A stretch of DNA of 34,310 bases, from contig JANQOF010000078.1 in the NCBI GenBank assembly GCA_028279215.1, forward strand, positions 1 through 34,310, written 5' to 3'. Both the position numbers and the translations under genes were made by a program. How positions within the stretch are numbered: position 1 is the first letter of the stretch; each line of letters opens with the position of its first letter. This stretch comes from Pirellulales bacterium (lineage in GTDB: Bacteria; Planctomycetota; Planctomycetia; Pirellulales; Lacipirellulaceae). Of the stretch, positions 17,889 to 26,900 are shown piece after piece. The notes under the pieces were generated by a model. That model was not told where the DNA came from. It searched no databases and was given only the letters and a program-made list of their open reading frames with translations.

Positions 17889-18998
17889 CTACTTGGCCAC
17901 CTTTGCTCGACGCGCCCAACTGATGCCGCCTGTAGCGGCAATGATTGTTGCTGCGAGTGCGGTCACGATCCAAAGAACACGAGATGCGAGCTTTCCGCTT
18001 GATCCGCCAAAATAGCCGCCCCAGGTCCCCTTGTGAGAGTGGATGATCCAATAGGTGGCTCGGTGGCCTAACTCACCGTCTGTGAAATCAGTCACGCCCA
18101 TTGGTTCTCCAGTGTATGGGTGCATCGCGACAAAGGTACCACCTGCATCTCGCAGTTCGTGCTTCTTCTTGAGAATCACTGTGACTGCGGTTTCCTCCCG
18201 ACCTGGTTGCAATAAGACTCGCGGCTGGGCGTCGGGGAATTCTTGATTCGCTCGGGTAATCAGATCATCCAGGGAAACACGAGGCAAGTTCTCGGGGTTG
18301 GGAGCGCTGGTCGAGCGGCCCTCGCGCATCGCTCGGGGCATTTCCGTACCGCTTACCCGGTAGACCATCGGTAGAACCAAGAACATGTAAGTAATCGCCG
18401 CGCCATTCAATGCAAGGACGAAGACCAGGGGGCCGAAATACTTGCCAGTGCGACGATGCACGCGGAGCAGCCAGGTTGTCTCTGCGGCTTCGGTGGTGTT
18501 GCGCCGGGTTGTCCAGTAAAGCACCAAGCCACTGATCACCAAGGACGCTGTCAGCAAAGCCGAGGTCGAGGTTACCCATCGTCCCCATCGTGGTAACCAG
18601 AACGTTCGATGAAAGTCGTACAGTTTGCCCATCAGCGTCGAATGATAAGGCTGGTTACCAAGGACATCGCCCGTATAGGGATCGATGAAAAACCTGACAC
18701 CCCGTCTGGGACCAACTTCGTTGTAAGGTTTGGCCAGCACCAAAGTTGCGTGATCAGGTTCAACAGGCAGTGTCATGATGTACGCAGGCGTCGCCATCTC
18801 GGGGTACTCGGCAACAAACGCGTCGAACTGCTCTTGGGGTGAGAGCCGTGTACCTGTTGGCTCGACATAGAACAAATCGCGGTTCAACCAGGTATCAGTC
18901 TCGCGTTCGAAAACGAGCAGCGCCCCAGTGAATGCCTGCAGACAAAGAGGCAGCGCTATGACAACTCCAATCAAGACGTGAATGCGTCGAATGCCCAT
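17889..18998 (-). CDS. PepSY-associated membrane protein
   Basis: 369 residues. An N-terminal basic stretch and membrane helix (RRIHVLIGVVIALPLCLQAFTGALLVFE, about 4-31) is the usual opening of PepSY_TM proteins. An extracytoplasmic domain with FIDPYTGDVLGNQPY (about 103-118) follows, then DFHRTFWL (128-135), two helices at about 145-163 and 190-215, a second PepSY-like region (LDDLITRANQEFPDAQPRVLLQPGREETAVTVILKKK... HPYTGEPMG), and a terminal helix at about 343-360. Relatives are linked to iron or siderophore uptake and to flavin reductase-like activity; none of those partners is nearby here, so function is open. The conserved His residues near the helices (HVLIG, DFHR, HSHKG) could bind heme (inference). 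Confidence 0.85.
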   Translation of the reverse strand: MGIRRIHVLIGVVIALPLCLQAFTGALLVFERETDTWLNRDLFYVEPTGTRLSPQEQFDAFVAEYPEMATPAYIMTLPVEPDHATLVLAKPYNEVGPRRGVRFFIDPYTGDVLGNQPYHSTLMGKLYDFHRTFWLPRWGRWVTSTSALLTASLVISGLVLYWTTRRNTTEAAETTWLLRVHRRTGKYFGPLVFVLALNGAAITYMFLVLPMVYRVSGTEMPRAMREGRSTSAPNPENLPRVSLDDLITRANQEFPDAQPRVLLQPGREETAVTVILKKKHELRDAGGTFVAMHPYTGEPMGVTDFTDGELGHRATYWIIHSHKGTWGGYFGGSSGKLASRVLWIVTALAATIIAATGGISWARRAKVAK

Positions 18999-19024
18999 TT
19001 CGGGATCTTCCCAATGAGACTGGC

Positions 19025-19048
19025 GTGCACGCTCTCAAGAGCGTGCAC
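19025..19048. other. Perfect 11-bp inverted repeat between genes
   Basis: GTGCACGCTCT-CA-AGAGCGTGCAC, 12 bases beyond the stop of the PEP-CTERM gene (19061) in its direction of transcription and 27 bases before the PepSY start. The RNA would form a very stable hairpin, but no T-run follows. Its inner 9 bases (GCACGCTCT/AGAGCGTGC) are the same as the outer ends of the 159-bp element described at 22227 and 29398, with the order inverted. Possible terminator, attenuator or element remnant. Confidence 0.5.
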
Positions 19049-19060
19049 GGCAGAAGTAGT

Positions 19061-19852
19061 CTAAGATAACGATTGGCAACTCAAGTACTTGACCAGTCCT
19101 CTTCGAGCTGCCGCAAGACCGGCTACGCCGATCAACAGTAGCACCGATGAAGGTTCCGGAACCACGGAGCCGGTTAGGACAAGCTGCGAGGGCAAGTCGT
19201 TGGCGAGGATGTTGTCGTCGTGGAGAACTCGTTCGGAAATAAAGCTAGAGTTCGCGCCGTAGCTGCCGTTGAAGTCAAGTGCGCCGCCGACGGACCAGCT
19301 GCCGCCAATCGCGGCGTTGAGGTCGGTAACGGCCTGTGCATTGAGAACCGCCTCGACGTACTCACCGGCGTCATCCGCAGCGACTCGTAGCGTTCCGTAG
19401 ATGTTGCCGGTGCCGAGGTCGTCGAAGGCGTCGATTCCCGGCGACGAGCTTGCCAGCGTACTCGCGTCGGTTGATACGTCATAGAGAAGAATGTCCTCGA
19501 ACGGGTCCGAGCTCTGGTACGGTGCTCCGGTTTCGTTGCCTTGCCCAGAACCAGGATCGCCGTCTTTCGGATCGACCCAGACGCGAAGTGTTGCGCCGGT
19601 GATCGTACCAGAAAGCCCCGAGAGGTCGAATGTGTGGTAGTTGCGTTCGCGTTCTTGTGGGGTGCCTGCGGGGTTAAGCGGGTCTTCGAAGGCACCGAGG
19701 TTCAGTACGCGGACGGCGTAACTATCCGCGAGCTTCCCTCCGTTGTTTCGGACGTTGCTCCGGTCGGAGTGGTTTAGCGTTATGTCTGCGTGAACAGCGG
19801 AGCCGAACCAGAAGATCGGCGAAGACAGTAAGACGATGGGTAACCACCTCAT
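19061..19852 (-). CDS. PEP-CTERM protein, DNRLRE-like secreted domain
   Basis: 263 residues from [22 protein letters not shown], a clear signal peptide, with AAAGGA 8 bases upstream; a longer frame (to 20116) overlaps the preceding gene and is rejected. The mature part resembles carbohydrate-binding-like jelly-roll domains of the DNRLRE type (YAVRVLNLGAF... HTFDLSGLSGTITGATLRVWVD... ILLYDVSTDA... VLNAQAVTDLNAAIGGSWSVGGAL). The tail is VVPEPSS (230-236), hydrophobic helix, RR (249-250), and 12 extra residues. The start codon shares one base with the preceding stop (TGATG), so translation is coupled to that gene. Expected location: cell surface. The last gene of a three-gene operon; function unknown. 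Confidence 0.85.
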   Translation of the reverse strand: MRWLPIVLLSSPIFWFGSAVHADITLNHSDRSNVRNNGGKLADSYAVRVLNLGAFEDPLNPAGTPQERERNYHTFDLSGLSGTITGATLRVWVDPKDGDPGSGQGNETGAPYQSSDPFEDILLYDVSTDASTLASSSPGIDAFDDLGTGNIYGTLRVAADDAGEYVEAVLNAQAVTDLNAAIGGSWSVGGALDFNGSYGANSSFISERVLHDDNILANDLPSQLVLTGSVVPEPSSVLLLIGVAGLAAARRGLVKYLSCQSLS

Positions 19853-21093
19853 CAGCAGGGTCCTTTCGTTGAAGCAGGAACTAAAGAAGTCACAGAAATC
19901 AAACGTGGTGCCTCCCTTTGGAACCATGTGAGTAACAACACGGTTGCGGCAATAATCAGAGTGGTCGGCTCGGGAACTGTTTGGATTTGCCCTGCCGGGG
20001 CGAGCAACGTCCCGCCAAAGGTCTTCTTCCACGTCTCGTATTGACGTGTGTCGACCACACCGCCATCGATGTCGTTGGCAAGCGCGCCGGCTGACGCGCC
20101 AAGGTGATCGCGCCACACGGTGTAGTCCGCGAGGTTAACCAGTCCGTCATCGTTGAAGTCCCCAGGTAGAAACGGAGCGGTCGATGAGAAAAAGGAGGCC
20201 TCGTGGATTTGTGCGGTCTGCAGAATGCCTGCGCCACCAACTCCCTTGCTGAATACGGTGCCATGGAACACGTAGATTCCATCAACAATCGTCACGGTAC
20301 CCTTCAGGCGTTCCGGGTTGGTGGGCGATGGCTCCAAAACTGTGTTGTCTGGAAGGCTCGGATCGTATTCGGTGCCTGGCATCATCTCAGGAAAGGTGTT
20401 CGCGGCGGGGTAAGGCCCGTAATCCATCGGGAAGCCATCTTGAAACGGAGCGGGTCCACTATTTGGATCTCCGGGAATCGCATACCTGAAGGGGATCTCA
20501 AAATACTGCCCGCTACCTTCGAACTCGAACACGGGATCGGTGAGTATAAGCTCGTTTCCGGCGCCAGTTTCGGTCCCTCCCCCACCAAACTCATCGATGG
20601 TCAAAGTAGGTGCGAACCTTGGCACGGGGTTGCCATGGGCACGCTCGTCGTCGAACGGCAAGTGGACTTCGAGTTCGGTGCCGGCAGGAATATTCTCGGA
20701 CACCGAATCAAAGAACGAGATTCGCTTGTGGATCGTTGGGTTCTCAAGAGTCGCTTCATAGCTGAACTCAAGCGAGACAAAGTCGACTGACTGTACGATG
20801 CCACCAACCTCCGCGACTTCTAACTCAATCGTTCCACCAAGTGGAATGGTCTGCGTGTCTCTGGTCGATCTGATGACATCAGCGACTGACACATAGGCAA
20901 ACGCGGTCAGGTCGACACTCGAGATGGATGGGTTCAATTCAAATGTCAATTGTTCCGCATCGGCAACTTCGCTGATCGGCGCCAACGACACCGAGAAAAC
21001 CAATATCGCTAGCAACTGCGTCGAAACTCGAAGCTTTACCCACAGGTTTGGGAGTGGTGATCGTACAGTTGGTCTATTTATTCGTTTCATCAT
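19852..21093 (-). CDS. PEP-CTERM protein with dockerin-like loops and long C-terminal tail
   Basis: 413 residues (a second ATG immediately follows the first). Export region at about 20-45 ([20 protein letters not shown]). The main part is beta-rich with no recognised domain. Two dockerin-like segments lie near 300-350 ([19 protein letters not shown]; the second, [18 protein letters not shown], is degenerate). VPEPT (373-377) and a hydrophobic helix to about 391 form the sorting signal, but basic residues (QRE, APR) are followed by about 16 more residues ending KGPC, longer than usual. The stop overlaps the next start as TGATG. It begins 14 bp after the DUF1559 gene stop, so the three genes form one operon. 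Surface protein, function unknown. Confidence 0.85.
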   Translation of the reverse strand: MMKRINRPTVRSPLPNLWVKLRVSTQLLAILVFSVSLAPISEVADAEQLTFELNPSISSVDLTAFAYVSVADVIRSTRDTQTIPLGGTIELEVAEVGGIVQSVDFVSLEFSYEATLENPTIHKRISFFDSVSENIPAGTELEVHLPFDDERAHGNPVPRFAPTLTIDEFGGGGTETGAGNELILTDPVFEFEGSGQYFEIPFRYAIPGDPNSGPAPFQDGFPMDYGPYPAANTFPEMMPGTEYDPSLPDNTVLEPSPTNPERLKGTVTIVDGIYVFHGTVFSKGVGGAGILQTAQIHEASFFSSTAPFLPGDFNDDGLVNLADYTVWRDHLGASAGALANDIDGGVVDTRQYETWKKTFGGTLLAPAGQIQTVPEPTTLIIAATVLLLTWFQREAPRLISVTSLVPASTKGPC

Positions 21094-21107
21094 GCACCTG
21101 GCATCTG

Positions 21108-22064
21108 TCAGTCGAGTTGAACAATCATCCCATCGCTCTTGCGACCGAGATAAACAAATGTCATTGGATCAATGTCGTCATGGATCGCCCGCGATGATCC
21201 ATCGGCGAGCGTTACGTGAATAAGACTTTGGTGGTAGCTGTAGGCGCCAAAGTGACTGTTGCAGTTGACATAGCAATCACCAGGAGACCGCAGGGGATTC
21301 GTTCGGTCGTAGCCATGCACATTTACGGCTACGTTCCCCGCCCAGGGGCCTTGCCACAAGAACGCGCCGCTTCCTTCCCGTTCTGGCTTACCTTGAACGA
21401 GATGCATCGGCCGGCCGGCCTGCTCGAACAACACAATCGTGTTCGAGGTGCCATCTGTTACACGCTTGATCGATACTCGCGTCTCGTCGTTTAGCAGGCC
21501 ATCTTCGACCCGTCGGAGGGACTTACGATCACTCAATATGGAATTCTGGCCGCTCGGGTCTTTGATGCCGCGAATGCCGAAGTAATCAGTCGGCTGGGCG
21601 CGAACTCCAGTTTGCCCACTAAAGCGGAATAGGTTGTAAGCCTCCATGTCGCGGCCACGAGGCGCCGATGGGCATCGGTAAACTTCGATATAGGCGTTGC
21701 AGATCGGTTCGTTGACTGGATCGTCGAAGCCTTTGTCGTAGCGGTACTGGTCTTCGAGTATTGCTTGCTCGTGGTACGGCAAGATGAGCGTCAAGAACCC
21801 ATTCACGACTTGATGCCCCCTCGACACCAACGACACCGGTGACTCTCGGCCAAGCGGAAAGTATCCATGCACATCGTGATAATGAAGCGTAGCTAGGCCC
21901 GACTGGCGTAAATTGTTCAAGCAATTCGTACGGCGCGCAGCCTCGCGTGCGGATTGGATAGCCGGAAGTAACAGCGCAATCAGAATCCCAATGATGGCAA
22001 TTACCACCAGTAGTTCCACAAGGGTGAAACCGGGCCTGCTTGTTTTGTTCCAGCTCGTTGGCAT
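21108..22064 (-). CDS. DUF1559 pseudopilin-like protein with H-x9-DG motif
   Basis: 318 residues from [12 protein letters not shown]; an in-frame GTG at 22077-22079 would add five residues. The leader is followed by [33 protein letters not shown] (from residue 13), the classic class III signal with Glu at mature position 5, and [24 protein letters not shown]278[11 protein letters not shown] (288-289) provides the H-x9-DG motif. Family: DUF1559, exported and processed by prepilin peptidase, role unknown. First gene of an operon with two PEP-CTERM genes. A -24/-12-like sequence is at 22113-22127. Second instance in this window of DUF1559 with PEP-CTERM neighbours. Confidence 0.92.
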   Translation of the reverse strand: MPTSWNKTSRPGFTLVELLVVIAIIGILIALLLPAIQSAREAARRTNCLNNLRQSGLATLHYHDVHGYFPLGRESPVSLVSRGHQVVNGFLTLILPYHEQAILEDQYRYDKGFDDPVNEPICNAYIEVYRCPSAPRGRDMEAYNLFRFSGQTGVRAQPTDYFGIRGIKDPSGQNSILSDRKSLRRVEDGLLNDETRVSIKRVTDGTSNTIVLFEQAGRPMHLVQGKPEREGSGAFLWQGPWAGNVAVNVHGYDRTNPLRSPGDCYVNCNSHFGAYSYHQSLIHVTLADGSSRAIHDDIDPMTFVYLGRKSDGMIVQLD

Positions 22065-22112
22065 CTGGTTCTTGAGCACAGATGATTAGTGAGCCTCGAT
22101 GGTATTAGTTAG

Positions 22113-22127
22113 GTAACCCGCGTGCCA
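22113..22127 (-). promoter_or_regulatory. Possible sigma-54 (-24/-12) promoter
   Basis: Read on the minus strand: TGGCACG-CGGG-TTAC. The -24 half matches the consensus TGGCACG fully and the spacing is correct; the -12 half is TTAC instead of TTGC. A transcript would start near 22101, giving a leader of about 20-35 bases before the DUF1559 start. The -12 mismatch falls on a well-conserved base, so this is a candidate only. Confidence 0.3.
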
Positions 22128-22176
22128 GTAAGATCACAACTAATTCATCGATATCAGCGGATTGTTGCAATTCGGA

Positions 22177-22217
22177 CTGTCGCGCGCCTCGACACATGCT
22201 GTTGAATGGCGCGACAG
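22177..22217. other. Inverted repeat, 9-bp perfect arms
   Basis: CTGTCGCGC and GCGCGACAG separated by 23 bases, next to copy 1 of the 159-bp element. An overlapping alternative pair, ACATGC (22194-22199) with GCATGT (22221-22226), could form instead. No T-run follows, so intrinsic termination is unlikely. Confidence 0.4.
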
Positions 22218-22226
22218 CAGGCATGT

Positions 22227-22385
22227 AGAGCGCCCTTCGCCTATCTGTAGCGTGCCCGCTTACTGGGTATGCATCTGGCTACGTTGGCCTGCATCGACGA
22301 ATCATGGGGATTCGCCTGCTTCGGCCGCCTTGCCAGACTTGACTCGTTTGCGCCAACATCGCTACAGCTAGCCGAAGCACGCTCT
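22227..22385 (+). repeat. Dispersed 159-bp inverted-repeat element, copy 1
   Basis: Begins AGAGCGCCCTTCGCC and ends GCCGAAGCACGCTCT. Its left 26 bases match the complement of its right 26 bases at 22 positions, so the ends are imperfect terminal inverted repeats; the centre has CGAATC-ATGGG-GATTCG. By my hand alignment it matches copy 2 (29398-29556) without gaps, differing at about 25 of 159 bases. Too short to encode a transposase. It lies 131 bases beyond the DUF1501 stop. No clear target-site duplication. Could be a MITE-like element or a structured 3' RNA element. Confidence 0.8.
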
Positions 22386-22516
22386 GGCTGTTTGCAGAAC
22401 AGTGACTCGTCTCTCGATTCACTCGATGTACTGCAAGGTTGACGCTCGTATCTTTGCTTCCAAGACCCTGTCTAGAATTGCCGCAAATCGCGGTCGGGTA
22501 TGGGGTCGAGAAGACG

Positions 22517-23914
22517 TTACGCCACGATGGCTTCGACCACTTCGCCGTGTACGTCGGTTAGTCGCATGTCGCGGCCGCCGAAGCGGTAGGTGAGTTTGGT
22601 GTGGTCGATTCCTAAGAGGTGCAACATGGTTGCGTGGAGGTCGTGGATGGTGACGCGGTTCTCGACCACGCGGTAGCCGAACTCGTCGGTCCGCCCGTAG
22701 GTGGTTCCGCCACGGATTCCGCCGCCGGCCATCCAGATTGAGAACCCAAACGGGTTGTGGTCGCGGCCATCGCTGCCTTGGGCAAACGGCGTGCGGCCGA
22801 ACTCGCCCGCCCACACAACGAGCGTTTCGTCGAGCATGCCGCGGGTTTCGAGATCCTCGAGCAGAGCGGCGATCGGTTGATCGGTTGCGAGCGCGTTCTC
22901 GGTATGGTTCTTGATCAAACCGCCGTGAGCGTCCCAGCGGTCGTTGCCACTGGTTCGCGGGCAAGTGATTTCGATGAATCGCACGCCCCGTTCGATCAAT
23001 CGACGAGCAAGCAGACACTCGCGCGCGAAAATACGAGTCGGTTCGAAGTCGTGATCCAGGCCGTAGTGGCGACGGATGTACTCGGGCTCGCTGTCGAGCG
23101 ACGCGACGTCGGGCACGGCGAGTTGCATGCGATAGGCGAGTTCATAGTTCGCGATGGCGCTTTCGATGGCGTCGTCGTGGGCGTAGCGCTCGGCAACACC
23201 AGCATCTAGCGAGGCCAACAGCGAACGCATACTCCGCACCCGCGTGGGCGAGATAGATGCTGGACTCGCCAGGTTGGCCACGGGCAGTCGCTGCGGTTTG
23301 AACATCGTGGCCTGATGCAGCGCCGGCAAAAAACCGGAGGCAAAGTTATCGATTCCGCCGCTTGGCACCAGCCCGCCGTTAATCACCACAAACGCTGGCA
23401 GGTCGTTCGCTTCGCAACCGAGCCCGTAGCTAAGCCAGGCTCCCATGCTGGGCCGTCCGGCCTGGCCGAACCCGGTGTGGAGGAAGTAGTTGGCCGTGTT
23501 GTGCTCAGAAAAGTCGCTGACCATGCTGCGCACAACGGCCAGCTTGTCCGCGCTACGAGAGACGTTGGGAAACAACTCACTCACCCATGTTCCCGATTCG
23601 CCGTGTTGGGCAAACTTCCACGGCGAGGCAAGCGTGGTGCCAACTGCGTCGAATTGGGTCGGCTCGATCTTGGCTCCGAATGGTTTGCCATGGTATCGAT
23701 CGAGCGCCGGCTTGGGATCGAAGCTATCAACCTGCGACACACCACCATCCATGTAAAGAAAGATGATGTTCTTAGCGCGGGCACGCGCGCCTGGCGGTTG
23801 CGGAGTGGTGGCGCCGGTCAGTCCGGCGAGCGCGACGCCGCCGAAACCGCAGGCACAGCGAGCGAGCATCTGGCGACGCGTGAGCGGGCGGTGGGCAAAA
23901 CGATGGCAATGCAT
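22517..23914 (-). CDS. DUF1501 protein (sulfatase-like fold), Tat-exported
   Basis: 465 residues. The N-terminus LTRRQMLARCACGFGG (11-26) with a twin arginine at 13-14 and a hydrophobic stretch suggests Tat export. Family markers: NIIFLYMDGGVSQVDSFDPKPAL (about 49-71), GTWVSELFPNVSRSADKLAVVRSM, GRPSMGAWLSYGLG, and near the C-terminus VVWAGEFGRTPFAQGSDGRDHNPFGFSIWMAGGG followed by LHATMLHLLGIDH. DUF1501 has a fold related to alkaline phosphatase/sulfatase enzymes; its activity is unproven. It starts 18 bp after the DUF1553 gene stop on the same strand. This pair is a hallmark of planctomycetes and related phyla, so the proteins probably act together outside the cytoplasm. Confidence 0.93.
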   Translation of the reverse strand: MHCHRFAHRPLTRRQMLARCACGFGGVALAGLTGATTPQPPGARARAKNIIFLYMDGGVSQVDSFDPKPALDRYHGKPFGAKIEPTQFDAVGTTLASPWKFAQHGESGTWVSELFPNVSRSADKLAVVRSMVSDFSEHNTANYFLHTGFGQAGRPSMGAWLSYGLGCEANDLPAFVVINGGLVPSGGIDNFASGFLPALHQATMFKPQRLPVANLASPASISPTRVRSMRSLLASLDAGVAERYAHDDAIESAIANYELAYRMQLAVPDVASLDSEPEYIRRHYGLDHDFEPTRIFARECLLARRLIERGVRFIEITCPRTSGNDRWDAHGGLIKNHTENALATDQPIAALLEDLETRGMLDETLVVWAGEFGRTPFAQGSDGRDHNPFGFSIWMAGGGIRGGTTYGRTDEFGYRVVENRVTIHDLHATMLHLLGIDHTKLTYRFGGRDMRLTDVHGEVVEAIVA

Positions 23915-23932
23915 GGCGGCAGTTTGTCGCTA

Positions 23933-26900
23933 CTATGGAAGGAAAACGAACTCTTTGCTGTTGACCAAGGCCAGGCAAACGTCGAACCACGCCGTTTGAC
24001 GCAGTCTCGCAGGGTCCTGACCACCTTTCAGGCGGTCTGTCAAGAAGCTGGTGATCTGTTCCATCTCATCGGAGTCGGGCAATCGAGCATAGGCCCCGAG
24101 GTACGCATGCCGGATGGCCGACGAATCGTCGTCGAACTGGTTGGTTAGGTTGGCGGCCCACTTGCCTACAAGCTGATGGACCAACGGGTCGTTGAGCAAC
24201 ATCAACGGTTGCGCCGCGGAGTTGCTCTGGTTGCGGAGGCCAACCGTGGTGGAAGGGATTGGCTTATCGAAGCCAGCGAGAAAGTGGTTAAACGCGTTGC
24301 GACGCACCTGGATGTAGATACTCCGCCGCCGGGCGCCATCCATGGGTCCACTAATTTCTGGGCTGCGATTGTGCCGCATGAAGCCCGTGATATGCACCGG
24401 GACACTCGGGCCAAACGGCGTGGCGTCGACTTCGTCAGCCACCACCAACAGCGCGTCGCGAATCGCCTCGGCCGGAATGCGGCGCACCCGCGCTTTGTGG
24501 ATCAAGTGGTTCGCTGGATCGGCGTTCTCGATGCTCTCGGCGGCCAGCGATCGGTCGGGCTGGCTTGCCTGTCGGTAAGTGCTAGAAAGCACCAAGCGAC
24601 GGATCAACTGCTTGGTGTCCCATCCGCTGGCGACGAACTCACTGGCCAAGTAGTCCAGCAACTCGGGGTGCGTCGGCGGGTGGCCAAGCACGCCCAGGTT
24701 GTCGACCGTCGATACGATGCCGCTCCCCATCAGGTGTGCCCAAATGCGATTGACCGCCACGCGAGCGGCGAGCGGATTGTCGCCGCTGGCAATGCGATGG
24801 GCGAGTTCCAGACGTCCACTGCCATGTGCGATCGGAAACTCCTCACCTAGCGCGACGAGATTCCGTCGCGGCGTTGGATCGGGCGCAAGGCGTTTGTGGC
24901 TGCCGCGAAGGTGCACGAACTCGTTCTCGCTACTGCCATCGATCATCGCCATCGCGTATTGGGGGTCGGGCAACCGGGATTCCAGCGCCGCACGTCTCGT
25001 GAGATGCTCTTCGAGCGCCTCTTCCAATTCAGCCTTCGCCTGGTCGTCGGCCGGCGGGAGTATCTCGTCGTGCGCGAGCAGCCAGTTGACTCGTCTTGCG
25101 TCGGAAGTGGTCGCGTGGTCTTGCTCCACTGCGGTGATCGCTTGGTAAAAGGTATCGATGACACGCTTGAACGCGTCTTGTGACGCGACGCTTGTCGATA
25201 GTTCAAACCGATCGTCGTCCGCAATTGGAGCCTCGTCGGGCGGCGAATCGGAAACGCAGACTTGCGCCAAGGCGAAGTTGCCGGTTGGCTTGAACTCGAC
25301 GTGAACACGATGCCCTACATAGTCTTCCACGGAATGCGCGTGCCATGTCCACCCGCCTGGCGACGATATCGCTTGCTCGCATACGCTGTGCAGCGGTCCA
25401 GACACGGTACGATGCGAATCGACGTCAAGAAACACTTCCGCCTTGCCGCGGAAGCGGTACCACAACCTCTTGCCTGTTACTTCGAAAGTACGAGTGCGAT
25501 ACATGCCCGTCAGCTTCGGACTTGCAGCCTCGTTACTCGCCGCGTCGTACTCGGCAATTCGGAGCGGCGACGCGTCTTCCTGATTGGTCAGGAGTATCGT
25601 GCCCACGCCCACCGGCTGGTTTCCGAATGCAAATCCGCTGGTGATCCAATCGTCGGGCGAAAGCTGTTGGCCATCGAAGCGAACGACGGTAGGTACGGTG
25701 GGCCGACCCAGCGGTGCGGTCGCCGTCAGCCCCTCCACAAGGCGAGCGCGCTGCTCGGGCGTGGCCACGTTTCGCAGCTTATTGAGTCTATCGCGGGCAA
25801 CCGTGGCATAGACCCCAAACAGTTGACGTCCGAAAGAGACGTTGTGTTTGGTAAGCTGGTTAGCGAGCTGTGCTCGCAGAGCCGGATCGGCGATGTTGGC
25901 TTCCTGGTAGCTGCTACTCTGGATAAATCCGCACAGGGCGTAGTAGTCGCTGGTGGAAATGGCGTCGAACTTGTGGTCGTGACACCGCGCGCAGGCAACG
26001 GTCATTCCCAAGAATGCCTTGCCAAAGACATCGATTTGATTGTCAACCCGATCGGCCTCCTCTCCGCGGATGTCGACCGGTGAGTGGGTCGCCTCGCCAA
26101 GGTGCCACCAGCCAGTACCTTGGATCGATTGATTGCAGCGAGTTTCCGGATCAATGCGCGGCGGGGTCACAAGATCACCAGCGATGTGTTCAACCAACAG
26201 TTGATCGTGAGGAACGTTGGAGTTCATGGCCTGGATCACGTAATCGCGATATCGCCAGGCATGTGGTATCAGGAAATCCTGCTCGTGGCCTTTGCTCTCG
26301 GCGAATCGCATCAAATCGAGCCAATGCTGCGCCCAATGCTCGCCATAAGCCGTGCTGTTCAGCAATCGATCGACGACCTTGGCGAAAGCGCGATCGGATC
26401 GATCAGCGAGAAACGCTTCGACTTGTGCGACGGTTGGTGGTAAGCCGGTAAGATCGTAGGTCACGCGGCGGAGCCACGTCTCGCGATTGGTAGCGGCCGC
26501 TGGCACAAGCCCCGCCGATTCGAGCGTATCAAGCACGAACCGATCGACGTCGTCGCGGCACCAATCATCCCGATCGTTTTCCGGTGGTGTTGGTCGCTCG
26601 ACGGGCTGCCATGCCCAATGAGCGAGCCGGCGGCTCTCGACATCGAACTGTTCCTCGGATACTTCGCTACTTGGAGCTTCTTCCGTGCCCGGCGCGCCAG
26701 AGGCAACCCACTCGCGCAGCAACTGAATCTCCCGCTCGGGCAGCTTGCTCCGCGGTGGCATTTGTAAGTCGGGATCGGAGTACGAGATAGCGCGCAGCAG
26801 CAAACTAGCATTGGGTTGGTCGATGTTGACGGCCGGGCCACTGTCGCCGCCATCGATCCACCCACCTCGATAATCGAGTCGCAGGTTGGCCGCATCGGCG

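Larger units (their letters stand above)
22080..22516. other. Intergenic region, 437 bases, with hairpin and 159-bp element
   Basis: No gene supported. It lies between the DUF1501 gene stop and the DUF1559 operon start, all on the minus strand. It holds the -24/-12-like site (22113-22127), an inverted repeat (CTGTCGCGC at 22177-22185 with GCGCGACAG at 22209-22217), and copy 1 of the dispersed element (22227-22385). The rest (22386-22516) shows nothing recognisable. Confidence 0.6.

Noticed and set aside
22177-22217. Intrinsic terminator for the DUF1501 operon
   Set aside because: The stem is real but has a 23-base loop and no T-run on the minus strand.
23315-26083. Plus-strand frames of over 250 codons
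   Set aside because: They are complements of the DUF1501 and DUF1553 genes and carry no motif or ribosome-binding site.
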